A DNA stretch of 64,000 bases from Streptococcus cristatus (GCF_003943815.1 NZ_RJNA01000007.1:45566-109565); one strand, 5' to 3'. Positions 18,701 through 27,504 are shown, counted from the first letter of the stretch. Notes: generated from the letters alone by a model not told the origin. Numbers and translations are program-made.

Positions 18701-19207
18701 CACATCGAAAGTACCAGCATTTGGATCCACATTTGTAATATTGATAGTGCCTTGAGGCTTGTCATCAGCTGCCCGAGAAACTCTCGCTTTTGGCTCAGAT
18801 TCTGCTCTTGTTTCTGCCTCTTGTGGCTTATCAGAAGAAGCTGTCACAGATCTAAATGAAGATCTCCCTGAAGAAATGTTTTCAGAAGGGACTGGTGCCA
18901 AATCGTTCTTAGGCTGTTCAATTGACGAGTTATCCTCCTTTTCAGAGGAACTTGAAGCGACTTTTTCGTCTTTGCCTAAAGAAGCCTCAGATACACCACT
19001 ATCTTTCTTTGTCTCAGAATCTACTTCTAAAGGCTTGCTAGCTAGATCAGACTGTTTGCCAGCATCTCGATTGGTCACAGCAACCGAAGGCTCCGTTTGC
19101 TGTCTATCATTTGCTGCTTGATTTGTTTCGTCAGCAAAAACGCTATTAGCACTGGCTGCTAATAAAATAGCTGTACTAGCTAGATAAACTAATCCTTTTG
19201 TTTTCAT
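15755..19207 (-). CDS. Secreted protein with eight GBS-Bsp-like repeats and a C39-like peptidase domain
   Basis: 1150 residues. A signal peptide (cleavage expected after SVFA, residue 25) is followed by a disordered, Ser/Glu/Lys-rich stretch to about residue 150. Then come eight tandem repeats of about 103 residues (about 150-975), each with the core LPTWSSxNGQDDIIWY, GTYKA, DHKxSTGEYNIHLYY and LVGVGGT. They fit the GBS Bsp-like repeat family. The last 170 residues resemble a C39-type cysteine peptidase: YYSQRDPRWAGLYYG, then AATGCVPTTLAMTISG (candidate catalytic Cys) and THEIVLRGY (candidate His). There is no LPXTG, so it is released or held by the repeats. A wall-associated hydrolase or morphogenesis role is inferred, not shown. 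A WalR-type box precedes the promoter. Confidence 0.88.
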   Translation of the reverse strand: MKTKGLVYLASTAILLAASANSVFADETNQAANDRQQTEPSVAVTNRDAGKQSDLASKPLEVDSETKKDSGVSEASLGKDEKVASSSSEKEDNSSIEQPKNDLAPVPSENISSGRSSFRSVTASSDKPQEAETRAESEPKARVSRAADDKPQGTINITNVDPNAGTFDVHVTNISSPKPIKKVALPTWSSVNGQDDIIWYDAKRQVDGTYKISVTARDHKMSTGEYNIHLYYLLEDNQLVGVGGTKTTVTIGKPQGKIDIVNNNPDTGSFDVVVSGVSNPYGVKKVVVPVWSSVNGQDDLVWYEAQRQTNGNYTVTVKASHHKNSLGEYNIHLYYVQDNGQLVGVGGTRTTVSKAQPKGTLKIENNNPDTGSFDVVVSGVSSPYGVKEVKLPTWSSDKGQDDLIWYTAVKQADGTYRATVKAVNHKKSTGEYNVHLYYIQDDGQLVGVGGTRTTVSLSQPKGTLKIENNDPATGSFDVVVSNVSNPFGVKEVKLPTWSNDKGQDDLVWHTAIKQSDGTYRARIQARDHKYSLGDYTVHLYYIQDDGQLVGVAGTQFSLAAKPKGTLKIENNNPDTGSFDVVVSDVVSPFGVKSVHLPIWSSDKGQDDIVWYTATKQSDGTYRASIQARNHKMSTGEYHIHLYYLQDNGQMIGVSGTTTTVSVAKPKGTLTIANNNSTTGSFDVVVSGVSSPEGVREVLLPTWSSTNGQDDIIWYRAVKQSDGTYKMNIKASDHKYSTGEYNVHLYYVGNNGQLVGVGGTKTTVSLGTPKGKLTIQNNNQQTGTFEVVVSEVENAYGVKEVKLPTWSSANGQDDIIWYTAVKQADGTYKAQVNLRDHKYSTGEYNIHLYYVQNDGRMVGVGGTKTTANVASEQIKPTGQITIKNNNPRLGTFEVVVTNVYSPKGVKEVKLPTWSSVNGQDDIVWYRAQKQADGSYKALVRTSSHKYSTGEYNIHLYYVQNDGSLVGVGGTTTTVSRGVYDTPYYSQRDPRWAGLYYGKYNLAATGCVPTTLAMTISGITGQTVLPTTVADFLYHHTDSFNKNGLFGTSSKGIVQGAQNWGLTTDVLHSSAALKEALAAGHHVMAAVGNSVFASYPVTHEIVLRGYQNGQTQVYDPYNANNNGWYSVDYIFGSKSGAPEDNTEGSPFISVRA

Positions 19208-19243
19208 ACGCTTTCTCCATCCTTTTTAGAGTTGCACACCTTT

Positions 19244-19272
19244 ATTGTAGCATAATAGGACAATTATTACAA
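19244..19272 (-). promoter_or_regulatory. Promoter of the Bsp-repeat protein gene
   Basis: On the minus strand TTGTAA (19267-19272) and TACAAT (19244-19249) are exactly 17 bases apart, with a TGC extension before the -10. AAGGATGGAGAAAG follows as ribosome site. Confidence 0.75.
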
Positions 19273-19282
19273 ATTGGTAACA
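19266..19282 (-). promoter_or_regulatory. WalR (VicR)-type direct repeat
   Basis: On the minus strand TGTTAC, five bases, TGTAAT match the WalR/VicR consensus TGTWAH-N5-TGTWAH without mismatch. The second half overlaps the -35 hexamer. WalR controls wall hydrolases in streptococci, which suits the secreted peptidase-like product. Binding is not tested here. Confidence 0.6.
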
Positions 19283-19347
19283 GATTTGTATCGTTTAATC
19301 CAAAACTGAATCGAAACCTATTCTTTCTATTATGTAATTCGTAAACA

Positions 19348-19412
19348 AAAATAAAAAGAGCTGGGAAAGACCAAAAAATGATTCATTTTTGATCTTATCC
19401 CAACCTCTTCCT
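19348..19412 (-). terminator. Terminator of trxB
   Basis: On the minus strand AGAGGTTGGGA pairs with TTCCCAGCTCT. An inner AAAAATGA/TCATTTTT stem lies between the arms, and TTTTTATTTTT follows. Confidence 0.7.
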
Positions 19413-19414
19413 CT

Positions 19415-20329
19415 TTAATGTTCTGTGATGTATTTATAAACTTCTTGGCCTGCGACTGCTCCGTCTCCAACCGCTGTGGTGATTTGGCGCAGGTCTTTCT
19501 GACGGACATCACCAATGGCATAAATGCCAGCAATAGACGTTTTCATATGTTGATCCGTCACAATCCAGCCAGCTTCATCACAAATCCCTAAGTCTTTGAC
19601 AAAATCGCTAACAGGGTCTAGTCCGACATAAACAAAGACGCCACCAAAGTCTGACTCGCTGATTTGCCCCGTTTTTACATTTTCAAAAACGACACTAGTT
19701 ACCCTGCGATCGTCCCCTTTGATTTCTTTTACGACGGAATCCCAGATAAAGCTGATTTTTTCATTGGCAAAGGCCCGCTCCTGCAAGAGCTTTTGCGCCC
19801 GCAGTTGGTCACGACGGTGAACAATGGTCACAGACTTTGCAAAGCGCGTGAGGAAAATTGCTTCTTCAACGGCAGAATCGCCGCCTCCGACCACTAAGAG
19901 ATCCTCATCACGGAAAAAGGCACCATCGCAGACCGCACAGTAGGACACACCGCGGCTATTGTATTCTTCCTCGCCAGGAACTCCTAGATGACGATGGTTG
20001 GCACCAGAAGCTAAAATCACTGTTTTGGTCTCAAAGACTTCATCCTCAGTAATGATTTTCTTATAGTCACCATGGTCTTCAATCTTTTCAACCTGACCAA
20101 ATAGATGCTCTACACCTAGATTTTCTAAGGGTTCAAACATTTTCTCAGCCAGCTCTGGTCCGCTGATACGAGCATAACCGGGATAATTTTCAATCTCCGC
20201 AGTATTATTCATCTGCCCGCCGTAAATACCGCGTTCCAGCAGGGCCACTTTAAGATTACTTCTAGCAGCATAGAGGGCTGCTGTCATTCCCGCAGGACCA
20301 GCTCCAATAATCATTGTATCGTACATCAT
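19415..20329 (-). CDS. trxB: Thioredoxin reductase
   Basis: NADPH-dependent flavoprotein that reduces thioredoxin. The 304-residue protein has the FAD motif IIGAGPAGMTAALYAARS (about residues 7-24), the redox-active CAVC (about 134-137 in SYCAVCDGAFF), the NADPH-binding GGGDSAVEEAIFLT and the C-terminal FAD contact GIYAIGDVRQKDLRQITTA. It has its own promoter (TTGTAA, 17 bases, TAGAAT). In streptococci it is commonly followed or preceded by the DUF4059 gene and an amino-acid ABC pair, as here. Confidence 0.96.
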   Translation of the reverse strand: MMYDTMIIGAGPAGMTAALYAARSNLKVALLERGIYGGQMNNTAEIENYPGYARISGPELAEKMFEPLENLGVEHLFGQVEKIEDHGDYKKIITEDEVFETKTVILASGANHRHLGVPGEEEYNSRGVSYCAVCDGAFFRDEDLLVVGGGDSAVEEAIFLTRFAKSVTIVHRRDQLRAQKLLQERAFANEKISFIWDSVVKEIKGDDRRVTSVVFENVKTGQISESDFGGVFVYVGLDPVSDFVKDLGICDEAGWIVTDQHMKTSIAGIYAIGDVRQKDLRQITTAVGDGAVAGQEVYKYITEH

Positions 20330-20361
20330 CTTTTTCCTTTCTCTTTGTTGTAACTACTATT

Positions 20362-20390
20362 ATTCTAACAAACCAACTAATCTTTTACAA
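20362..20390 (-). promoter_or_regulatory. Promoter of trxB
   Basis: On the minus strand TTGTAA (20385-20390) and TAGAAT (20362-20367) are 17 bases apart, immediately after the DUF4059 stop codon. Confidence 0.6.
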
Positions 20391-20394
20391 GTAT

Positions 20395-20619
20395 TTAAGC
20401 TTTGAGAACAACCAGTAAGCCAAAAATCGCAAAAGACAAGATTGGAATCGTCATAATTGTAATCAAAAGAAGATCGTAAATTTGGCTTTGACCTACCGCA
20501 AGCGTCCGATCCTTGCGACCGAGCCGCTGCAATAAAAGCCACAAACCATCGGCAAGTCCTACCAGAATCGTCGTATAAATGAGACTTTGGATATAGAGAG
20601 AAAAAATTTTAATTAACAT
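20395..20619 (-). CDS. DUF4059 family small membrane protein
   Basis: A 74-residue protein with two membrane segments (about residues 5-30 and 50-72) separated by a polar loop (RLGRKDRTLAVGQSQIYDLL). TTTAGGAG lies 6 bases before the ATG. The same small protein is found next to trxB in other streptococci, but its function is unknown. It is followed directly by the trxB promoter. Confidence 0.75.
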   Translation of the reverse strand: MLIKIFSLYIQSLIYTTILVGLADGLWLLLQRLGRKDRTLAVGQSQIYDLLLITIMTIPILSFAIFGLLVVLKA

Positions 20620-20663
20620 GTCAGCTCCTAAATAATCAGTTGCCTTAAAAAGGTTCTAGTCGA

Positions 20664-20693
20664 AAACAAACCCAGCTGGTCTAGCCAACTGAG
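20664..20693 (-). terminator. Terminator of the amino-acid ABC pair
   Basis: On the minus strand CTCAGTTGG pairs with CCAGCTGGG (two G-T pairs) around CTAGA, then TTTGTTTTC. It ends about 20 bases after the ATPase stop codon. Confidence 0.55.
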
Positions 20694-20713
20694 CTTTCAC
20701 TTTTTCTATTATA

Positions 20714-21460
20714 TCAAATATAAGTCCGTTTGTAACTAGCAAAGAATTCTTTGGTTCTCGCTTCCTTGGGATGATTGATAATCTCCTCTGGACTACCTGA
20801 CTCGATAATATGGCCCTTATCCAAGAAAAGTACTCGATCTGCTACCTGAGAAACAAAAGATATATCATGGCTGACCAGAATCATGGTTTGTCCTGCTTTG
20901 GCAGCGTCAGCAATGGATTTCTCTACCTCACCGACTAGCTCTGGGTCAAGGGCTGAGGTCGGCTCATCTAGCAAAAGAACATCTGGCTTCATGGCCAAGG
21001 CCCGCGCTAAAGCCACCCGCTGTTTTTGACCGCCTGATAAATGCTTGGGATAATGATTCTCACGATCAGACAAGCCCACCTTTGCCAACTCTTCCTTGGC
21101 AATTTTAGTCGCCTCTTGGTCAGACAAGTTTTTAACTACCAGCAGACCTTCCTTGACATTTTCCAGAGCCGTTCGACGGGAAAATAAATTGAACTGTTGG
21201 AAAACCATGGCCAATTTTCGACGCAGAGTCAAGATTTCATCTGGTGAAATGGTTGAAAAATCCACCTTGAAGTTATCAATTTCAATCCTTCCGCTGTCTG
21301 GCCGTTCCAGATAATTAAGACTGCGCAGGAAGGTTGATTTGCCAGCACCTGAGGAGCCTATTAGAGCAATGACTTCGCCTTTTTGAATTTCCAAACTCAG
21401 GTTATCCAAGACCTTTTGGCCAGAAAATTCCTTACTTAACTGGGAAATTTTAATCATCAA
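20714..21460 (-). CDS. Polar amino-acid ABC transporter, ATP-binding protein
   Basis: A 248-residue ATPase of the GlnQ/HisP (PAAT) type. Walker A is IGSSGAGKSTFLRSLNYLE (about residues 34-52), the Q-loop is MVFQQFNLF, the signature is LSGGQKQRVALARALA and Walker B is VLLLDEPTSALDPE, followed by the H-loop VSHDISF. It overlaps the permease gene by 4 bases. No substrate-binding protein is encoded beside this pair, so the importer must borrow a separately encoded binding lipoprotein. Confidence 0.92.
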   Translation of the reverse strand: MMIKISQLSKEFSGQKVLDNLSLEIQKGEVIALIGSSGAGKSTFLRSLNYLERPDSGRIEIDNFKVDFSTISPDEILTLRRKLAMVFQQFNLFSRRTALENVKEGLLVVKNLSDQEATKIAKEELAKVGLSDRENHYPKHLSGGQKQRVALARALAMKPDVLLLDEPTSALDPELVGEVEKSIADAAKAGQTMILVSHDISFVSQVADRVLFLDKGHIIESGSPEEIINHPKEARTKEFFASYKRTYI

Positions 21461-22263
21461 ATCCTACCTCCTTGCGCTTGCTCCATTTTGTCCAGATTGG
21501 CTGGCGCCTTGATATCCATAGTTTTTTCAATCGCACGACCGATTTGCTCAATCACGATATTGACAATCCAGTAAATAATGGAAACGGAAATAAAGCGCTC
21601 AAAATAACGATAATCGGAGCCACCGATAGCCTGAGCTTTGGCAAAGACTTCTACGACACCCGCACTAAAGGCCAGAGATGTTCCTTTGGTCAAGCCAATG
21701 AGGGAGTTGATCAGAGTCGGTGTTGCCACAACTGCTGCATTAGGAATGATGACCCGCAGATAAACTTGGCGATTGGTCATTCCCAGACTGCGAGCTGCTT
21801 CAATCTCACCCGGATCTACCGAAAGAATGGCTGCCCGAATCGTCTCACTGGCATAGGCCGCTTCATTGAAAGCAAAGGCAATAATTGCAAAGACTGAGGC
21901 AGGAATGGCATTGATATTAAAGGCCGTCCCATATTTTTGATTGATAGCTTTCAGCAGGAGCGGAATCCCAAAATAAGTCAACATGAGCTGAACTAAAAGG
22001 GGCGTCCCACGGAGGAAGCTCACAAAGACAGACTGAATAGGATACAGGATTCTCGTGCGGTTAATCTTGACCACTGCGAAAATCATGGCCAAGATGATGC
22101 CGAAAAATGCTCCACCCAGCGTCAACAAAAGTGTGACAGGTAAGGTTTTCAGAATCGCTGGAATGGCATCAAAAACAGCCCGTAAACTAAATAATTTACC
22201 GTCTGGAAGGAGCTTCAAAAGCTCTTCATACCAGTTTGCAGCTAGGATATAAGTTGTAAACAT
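21457..22263 (-). CDS. Polar amino-acid ABC transporter, permease
   Basis: A 268-residue inner component of the His/Glu/Gln/Arg/opine family. It has five or so membrane segments and the ATPase-contact EAA loop EIEAARSLGMTNRQVYLRVI (about residues 165-184). The start at MFTTYILAANWY is preferred over one 30 bases upstream because the extra residues are charged and unlike the family; the ribosome site is modest (AGAGAAG). There is no fused binding domain. It forms a two-gene unit with the overlapping ATPase gene. Confidence 0.88.
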   Translation of the reverse strand: MFTTYILAANWYEELLKLLPDGKLFSLRAVFDAIPAILKTLPVTLLLTLGGAFFGIILAMIFAVVKINRTRILYPIQSVFVSFLRGTPLLVQLMLTYFGIPLLLKAINQKYGTAFNINAIPASVFAIIAFAFNEAAYASETIRAAILSVDPGEIEAARSLGMTNRQVYLRVIIPNAAVVATPTLINSLIGLTKGTSLAFSAGVVEVFAKAQAIGGSDYRYFERFISVSIIYWIVNIVIEQIGRAIEKTMDIKAPANLDKMEQAQGGRI

Positions 22264-22389
22264 TTCAATTACTTCTCTTTCTCGATAATGCATTATTTTA
22301 TCATAATTTGACCCAGATGCAAACTATTTGGCATCAAGAATAAATAATCTTTAAACCTTTAATAGCTAAGTGGGAAATGACAATAAAAT

Positions 22390-22427
22390 AGACCAGTAAT
22401 CCTAGTCTATCATAGTTTCACTGGTCT
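22390..22427 (-). terminator. Terminator of the DEAD-box helicase gene
   Basis: AGACCAGT (22390-22397) pairs with ACTGGTCT (22420-22427). T-rich sequence lies on both sides, so it may work in both directions. It lies about 45 bases after the helicase stop codon. Confidence 0.5.
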
Positions 22428-22471
22428 TTAAAATATAATTTTTCTATATCTGCCATAAAAAGAATTTATGG

Positions 22472-23815
22472 CTAGAATGTCTGGCGCTTAGCCTTGCGTT
22501 CTGCCCGACCACGTGCACGATTTTCAGCTCTCTTGGTCTTGCGGCGCTTCTCATTAACCGCCCATTGGATTTTCTTCTTATAGCCTGGCTTGATTTTTTT
22601 CTTTTTCTTCTTGACCAGACCAATCATTTCTGTGTCCAGCTTCTCCTTGGTCTTCTCCCGATTAGCACGGCGATCTCGGTCGTAGGTATCTTGAAATTCA
22701 CCATTTTTGATCATCTTAGGAGTAAACTTGATACCCAGCTTTTCCAACTCTCGAATATCTGAATCGTCACTCGGTTGATAAAGGGTAATGGCTGTGCCGG
22801 GAAGACCATTTCGTCCCGTCCGACCAACGCGGTGGACAAAGAAAGACAAATCCTGCGGAATGGCATCATTGATGACATGGCTGACACCTTCAATATCAAT
22901 CCCTCGAGCTGCCAAGTCTGTCGCTACGATGTATTCAAAATCCAGATTCTTGACCTGATTCATAATACGCTTGCGCTCCCGCGGCGGGATATCACCGTGA
23001 ATCTTGGCCACTTTTAGCCCTTGCGCAGTCAGATAAGCCTGCAATTCATCCGCACGAGTCTTGGTATTGACGAAAATCATCGCCAGATAAGGCTGAAGGA
23101 TCTGACTGATCTCATAAATCTGGGCATTCTTATCTCGCCCTTTGGTTGACAGGAGCCAGTTATCAATGGTATCGGCAATCACCGTCTTGGTCTTAATCTG
23201 CTCCATGACCGGATTAGACAGGTATTTTTTCAAGAAAGGTTGAAGCTTCTGCGGAATAGTAGCTGAGAAAACCAAAAACTGCAGGTCTTTAGGCAAGCGA
23301 GCCGCAATCCGGTCTACCGTCTCCAAAAATCCCATATCAAGCGTCATATCAGCCTCATCCACAACAAAGGTGTGGGCCTTGTGGATAGCCAAATCGCCTG
23401 ACTCAACCAAGTCATAAATCCGCCCTGGCGTCCCAATGACGATATGGGGCTGGCTGGACTCTAGCTTGCCAATCTGACGAGCCTTGTCAGTTCCGCCGAC
23501 ATAGTTGGCTACTCGAATCTCTTGCTCTGAAAAGCTAGCTAGCTGACGGGCTGCCTGATAGATCTGGGTCGCTAATTCTCGGCTGGGTGCTGTAATCACC
23601 GCTTGGACACTGTCCGCCTCTTCATCTAATTGCTGGAAGATAGGCAGCAAGAAGGTGTGAGTTTTACCTGATCCGGTTTTGGACTCCCCGACCAAGTCTC
23701 GGCCAGATAATACCACTGGAATCAGCTTTTCTTGAACCTCTGTCGCCTCCACAAAGTTCAGATCCTTGAGGGCTTCCTGGATATAATCTTTAAAGTTAAA
23801 TTCTGTAAATTTCAT
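22472..23815 (-). CDS. DEAD-box RNA helicase (CshB-like)
   Basis: A 447-residue ATP-dependent RNA helicase. The motifs run in order: Q-motif region FVEATEVQEKLIPVV, motif I GESKTGSGKTHTF (about residues 38-50), PSRELATQ (Ia), VDEADMTLDMG (II, DEAD), FSATIP (III), then the C-domain with DLAARGIDIEGV (V) and HRVGRTGRNG (VI). A strongly basic C-terminal tail of about 60 residues (KKKKKKIKPGYKKK and onward) should bind RNA. CshB-type helicases act in cold adaptation and ribosome or mRNA metabolism. The gene lies downstream of mraY but is separated by a terminator. Confidence 0.9.
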   Translation of the reverse strand: MKFTEFNFKDYIQEALKDLNFVEATEVQEKLIPVVLSGRDLVGESKTGSGKTHTFLLPIFQQLDEEADSVQAVITAPSRELATQIYQAARQLASFSEQEIRVANYVGGTDKARQIGKLESSQPHIVIGTPGRIYDLVESGDLAIHKAHTFVVDEADMTLDMGFLETVDRIAARLPKDLQFLVFSATIPQKLQPFLKKYLSNPVMEQIKTKTVIADTIDNWLLSTKGRDKNAQIYEISQILQPYLAMIFVNTKTRADELQAYLTAQGLKVAKIHGDIPPRERKRIMNQVKNLDFEYIVATDLAARGIDIEGVSHVINDAIPQDLSFFVHRVGRTGRNGLPGTAITLYQPSDDSDIRELEKLGIKFTPKMIKNGEFQDTYDRDRRANREKTKEKLDTEMIGLVKKKKKKIKPGYKKKIQWAVNEKRRKTKRAENRARGRAERKAKRQTF

Positions 23816-23889
23816 TTTTTCCTCTGTTTACTCTTAATCTTATCTATTATACCAAAAAAATATCTTTTCTGCTCGGCTCAGGACAAGAA

Positions 23890-23911
23890 AAGGCGGGCTT
23901 ACACCCACCTT
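23890..23911 (-). terminator. Terminator of the rsmH-ftsL-pbp2x-mraY operon
   Basis: On the minus strand AAGG-GGG pairs with CCC-CCTT around a 6-base loop, then TTTTCTTG. It starts 5 bases after the mraY stop codon. Confidence 0.65.
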
Positions 23912-23915
23912 CATA

Positions 23916-24899
23916 TCACAAATATAGAATGGCCAAAGTCAGCAAGCTGGCTAAGAGGCCTACGCCCCAGAAGAAGAAATCAACCTTCCATTCGCTCCAA
24001 GGCTGACCATGCCCAGAAAAGCCACCCAGTTCAAAGTGGTGATGGACTGGTGTCATACGGAAAATCCGCTTGCCACCCGTCAACTTGAAATAAGTCACCT
24101 GCATCATAACAGAAGTCGTTTCAAAGACATAGACGATTCCGATGAGAAGCAAGGTCCACTCTTGGTGCAAGGCAATGGAGAGGGCTGCAAGCATACCACC
24201 CAAGGCAAGGCTTCCCACGTCCCCCATAAAGATTTTAGCTGGCTTATGGTTAAAGACAAAGAAGCCTAGCAAACCACCAATCATGCTGATAATGACAATC
24301 AGAAGGTCAAAGCGCTTCTGCTCCAGAGCAATGACTCCGTAAGCCACCAAGCTAATCGCAACGGAGATACTAGCCAAGCCATCAATTCCATCGGTCAGAT
24401 TGACAGCGTTGGAGAAACCAACCAGCCAAAAGAGGACGAAGAAGATATAGAGGAAGCCTAGCTGCACTGGAATCGTAAAGACATTGAGAGAGTCTCCTGC
24501 CCCGTGCTGATTGTAGAAGAAGTAAAAGATAACTCCCCCTACCAGCTGCAGAGCTAGTTTCTGTTTAGGATTCAGGCCTTCGTTGATCTTACGGAAGACC
24601 TTGAGGAAATCATCCAAAAAGCCAACAATGCCGTAGAGAACCAAGATAAAGAGAATCATAATCAAGCCGTTGGACAGTTGTTGGGAAAACAAAGCTGTCA
24701 CAAAACTAGCCAAAACAGAAGCAACCAGAAAGACGGTTCCCCCCATCGTCGGCGTTCCAGCCTTAGCCTGATGCTGCTTGACATCCTCGTGCATTTGCTG
24801 GCCTGAAATATGAGCCTTGTGGTAAAAACGGATAAAGGCAGGAATCCCAACAAGCGTTAGGATAAAGGTCAGAATTCCTGCAATAATTGCTGTTAACAT
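23916..24899 (-). CDS. mraY: Phospho-N-acetylmuramoyl-pentapeptide transferase
   Basis: Makes lipid I by moving phospho-MurNAc-pentapeptide to undecaprenyl phosphate. The 327-residue protein has about ten membrane segments and the family signatures: [11 protein letters not shown] (about residues 48-58), FLDDFLKVF (the aspartate pair), [15 protein letters not shown] and the histidine cluster [11 protein letters not shown]. One base separates it from the pbp2x stop codon. It is the last gene of the division/cell-wall operon. Confidence 0.96.
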   Translation of the reverse strand: MLTAIIAGILTFILTLVGIPAFIRFYHKAHISGQQMHEDVKQHQAKAGTPTMGGTVFLVASVLASFVTALFSQQLSNGLIMILFILVLYGIVGFLDDFLKVFRKINEGLNPKQKLALQLVGGVIFYFFYNQHGAGDSLNVFTIPVQLGFLYIFFVLFWLVGFSNAVNLTDGIDGLASISVAISLVAYGVIALEQKRFDLLIVIISMIGGLLGFFVFNHKPAKIFMGDVGSLALGGMLAALSIALHQEWTLLLIGIVYVFETTSVMMQVTYFKLTGGKRIFRMTPVHHHFELGGFSGHGQPWSEWKVDFFFWGVGLLASLLTLAILYL

Positions 24900-24900
24900 G

Positions 24901-27186
24901 CTAGTCTCCCAATGTAACGGTTATTTTTTTCAATTTTTTCAGGTCTGTATTGACCTTCTCCTTCTGCTTGACAACTTTTGAGCCTTTGCCTTTAAAATTG
25001 ACTTCCAGCCCTTGCCATTCAGCAAATTGCTCTACATTTTCCTTGGTCCAGCCATACATATCTGGCAAATCTTCAAAGTTATCACTTAAAATCAAAATCT
25101 GTTGATTGGCTTTCAGTTCTTGTCCTTCTTTTACAGAAACCTTCTTGATTTCACTGCCTGTTCCTAGGATGACTGGCTGTACCAGATTGCGGCGAAGTTC
25201 ATCAGCCAAGCCTCCTGGGCTGATTTGATTTTTCAGCTTCAGTTGCTTGGTCAAACCATCGATAGATGGCATTTTATAGGTTGTTTCTTTTTCAACCAAT
25301 TCCAAAGCAGGACTATCTCCAGTCAGATTTAAACTGTCTTTAAGCGCCACAGCTTCTTCCAAGACTGGATTGACAACTTCCTGCCAGAAAAGAGGGGAGA
25401 ATTTCTCTTCGGGCTGCTGAACAGTGACATACATAATGAAATCTGGACTTTCTGCCGGCGTCATGGCTACTACGGAGTAAATGTTATTATTCTCCCCTTC
25501 CAAATAGCCCTTATCTGTCGCAATTTGGGCTGTTCCGGATTTCACGGCCACATCTTGCCCAGCAACTTGGATAACCGGCTCACCACCGATATTCAGGGTT
25601 CCATAATAAGGAACTGTACCGACCTGAATCATATAATTTCGAGTCGTTTTCGCTGCTTTTTCTGAAACTGGATGACCGACAATTTCTGGCTGAGATTTAC
25701 GAGCGCTACCCGTTTTTGAGTCATAGATGGCAGAGATAAATTTCGGCTCTAACATGACACCATCATTTGACACAGCTGAAAAGGCACGTAGCATCTGTAC
25801 TTGGGTTACCCCAATCCCTTGTCCGAAGGAACTCATGGCAATGGTTACAGCATTATCTGCCGGCAGGGCACCATATTCTTCATAGCCCATCCCAAAACGA
25901 GTCGGTAAGCCAAATTTGAACTTCGATAGATAATCGATCCACTTGGCATTGCCCATATCCTGCTCAATGCGTGTCATACCAACGTTACTTGAGAAAATAA
26001 AGCCTTGAGCATAGGTCAGGACTTGTCCTGTTGCTAACCCCATGTTCACATCCCAGTCGCGGATGGTAGCATCTGCAATCTTATATTCTGAGCTATCGAA
26101 TGTTCCATTTGGGTTAAAGCTTCCATTATCAATCGCTGAAGCCAAGGTCATAACTTTCATCGTTGAACCAGGCTCATACTGCGTCTGGTAAAGGAAGCTA
26201 TTCCAAGTTTTCAAATGATCTACATTCAGGCCCTCTTTGGTATCCGCATTATAAGTCGGACGCTGGGTTGTTGCTAAAATCTCGCCTGTCTTGGCACTGA
26301 CCAAAGTCGCACTGACAAATTTTCCTTTAGCTGTTTCTTGGAAGGCATCCATCCGCGTTTCCAAGTATGTCTGTAGCTGGGCAGAGAGGGTTGTATACAC
26401 ATCTTTTCCGTCTTCTGTCTTAACAGAAACTTCCTCTGAACCTGGGATGATGTTCCCTTTACTGTCTTTTTCATAGGTAACCAGGCCATTCTGACCACCT
26501 AAGATACGGTCTAGCGACTGCTCCATCCCGGATTTCCCTACAAGCGTCTTATTGCCGTCCTTATCCTCTTGCATCTGAGCCTGACCGATAAATTGCGAAG
26601 CAAAGATACCGTTACTATAACTGCGGTTAGGGCTGGTTGTGAAATCAATTCCCTCTATCTTTTCCTTCTCCATCGCCTGCCGGATAGAGCTCATAGTACT
26701 ATAGGTGATCCCATTTCCTTGAGAACCAAAAGAAACCTGTTTTAAATCCTTTTGCGCAAGTTGCTGCTTAACATAGTCCTTATCCATTCCTAAATGTTGA
26801 TTAAGAATCTCAGCAACCTTTTCATACTGGGACTCCTCTACATAGAGGACCTTGCCAGCGGCGGATTTGTAATTTTTATCAATAACAGCATAAATATTAT
26901 AGGTCGTTGCATCTTCAGCGATCGGGACACCGTTGCGATCATAGATCGTTCCTCGCTTGGCAGCGACGACGACTGTCTTTTGGTGCACTTGCTTGGCACC
27001 TTTTGACAAATTAACACCGAATTTTTGATCTGTCCCGATAATCGTCGCAAAATTAATTAAGAAAATGAAAAAAAGAAAGACAGCTAAAGCACTCATGCTT
27101 TTTCCCACTCTTCTTCGATTGTATTCGGGTGTCTGTCTGTTTTTTAAAGCATATCGCTGGATGTTTTTTAAAAATCTATTACTCAT
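24901..27186 (-). CDS. pbp2x: Penicillin-binding protein 2X (septal transpeptidase)
   Basis: The class B transpeptidase that crosslinks septal peptidoglycan with FtsW. 761 residues. A short cytoplasmic tail and one membrane helix (about 30-52) are followed by the dimerisation domain. The transpeptidase domain has STMK (in [12 protein letters not shown], near 340), SSN (FSSNVGM, near 400) and KSGTA ([11 protein letters not shown], near 550). Two C-terminal PASTA domains (about 635-761) follow. The active-site STMK is the unmodified form, so nothing visible in the three motifs points to altered beta-lactam affinity. The gene overlaps the ftsL end by 8 bases. Confidence 0.95.
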   Translation of the reverse strand: MSNRFLKNIQRYALKNRQTPEYNRRRVGKSMSALAVFLFFIFLINFATIIGTDQKFGVNLSKGAKQVHQKTVVVAAKRGTIYDRNGVPIAEDATTYNIYAVIDKNYKSAAGKVLYVEESQYEKVAEILNQHLGMDKDYVKQQLAQKDLKQVSFGSQGNGITYSTMSSIRQAMEKEKIEGIDFTTSPNRSYSNGIFASQFIGQAQMQEDKDGNKTLVGKSGMEQSLDRILGGQNGLVTYEKDSKGNIIPGSEEVSVKTEDGKDVYTTLSAQLQTYLETRMDAFQETAKGKFVSATLVSAKTGEILATTQRPTYNADTKEGLNVDHLKTWNSFLYQTQYEPGSTMKVMTLASAIDNGSFNPNGTFDSSEYKIADATIRDWDVNMGLATGQVLTYAQGFIFSSNVGMTRIEQDMGNAKWIDYLSKFKFGLPTRFGMGYEEYGALPADNAVTIAMSSFGQGIGVTQVQMLRAFSAVSNDGVMLEPKFISAIYDSKTGSARKSQPEIVGHPVSEKAAKTTRNYMIQVGTVPYYGTLNIGGEPVIQVAGQDVAVKSGTAQIATDKGYLEGENNNIYSVVAMTPAESPDFIMYVTVQQPEEKFSPLFWQEVVNPVLEEAVALKDSLNLTGDSPALELVEKETTYKMPSIDGLTKQLKLKNQISPGGLADELRRNLVQPVILGTGSEIKKVSVKEGQELKANQQILILSDNFEDLPDMYGWTKENVEQFAEWQGLEVNFKGKGSKVVKQKEKVNTDLKKLKKITVTLGD

Positions 27187-27499
27187 TGGTTGTACTCACT
27201 GTCTTACGATTTCCCTTTTGGAGTTTCATATCCTGAGAGCTGGCCAACTGGGACAGCCTTTCATAACGTGTCAATTCATTCACTTCTTGCTTAATATTAT
27301 CCAATTCAGCCTGCTCTGACTCAATCTGAGCATTAACTTCAGTCAAATCATGATTGACCTGCAACAGTTTGGTCTGCATAAACACAATACTAACTGCAAG
27401 GATAATCGCTGTTAAAATAATGGAGCCATAGAAGGCTTTTTCGACTCGAGAAAATTTCCGAATCCGTTTTTGAATAGGGTGTTGCTTTCTTTCTGCCAT
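27179..27499 (-). CDS. ftsL: Cell division protein FtsL
   Basis: A 106-residue bitopic membrane protein of the divisome (FtsL/DivIB/DivIC). It has a basic cytoplasmic tail ([18 protein letters not shown]), one membrane helix (about residues 27-47) and an extracellular coiled coil ([20 protein letters not shown]). Sequence is poorly conserved in this family, so the call leans on topology and on position between rsmH and pbp2x. Confidence 0.9.
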   Translation of the reverse strand: MAERKQHPIQKRIRKFSRVEKAFYGSIILTAIILAVSIVFMQTKLLQVNHDLTEVNAQIESEQAELDNIKQEVNELTRYERLSQLASSQDMKLQKGNRKTVSTTNE

Positions 27500-27504
27500 G
27501 AAAC

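Noticed and set aside
24901..27186. Mosaic or resistance-altered pbp2x
   Set aside because: The STMK, SSN and KSG motifs look ordinary; mosaicism cannot be judged without comparison sequences.
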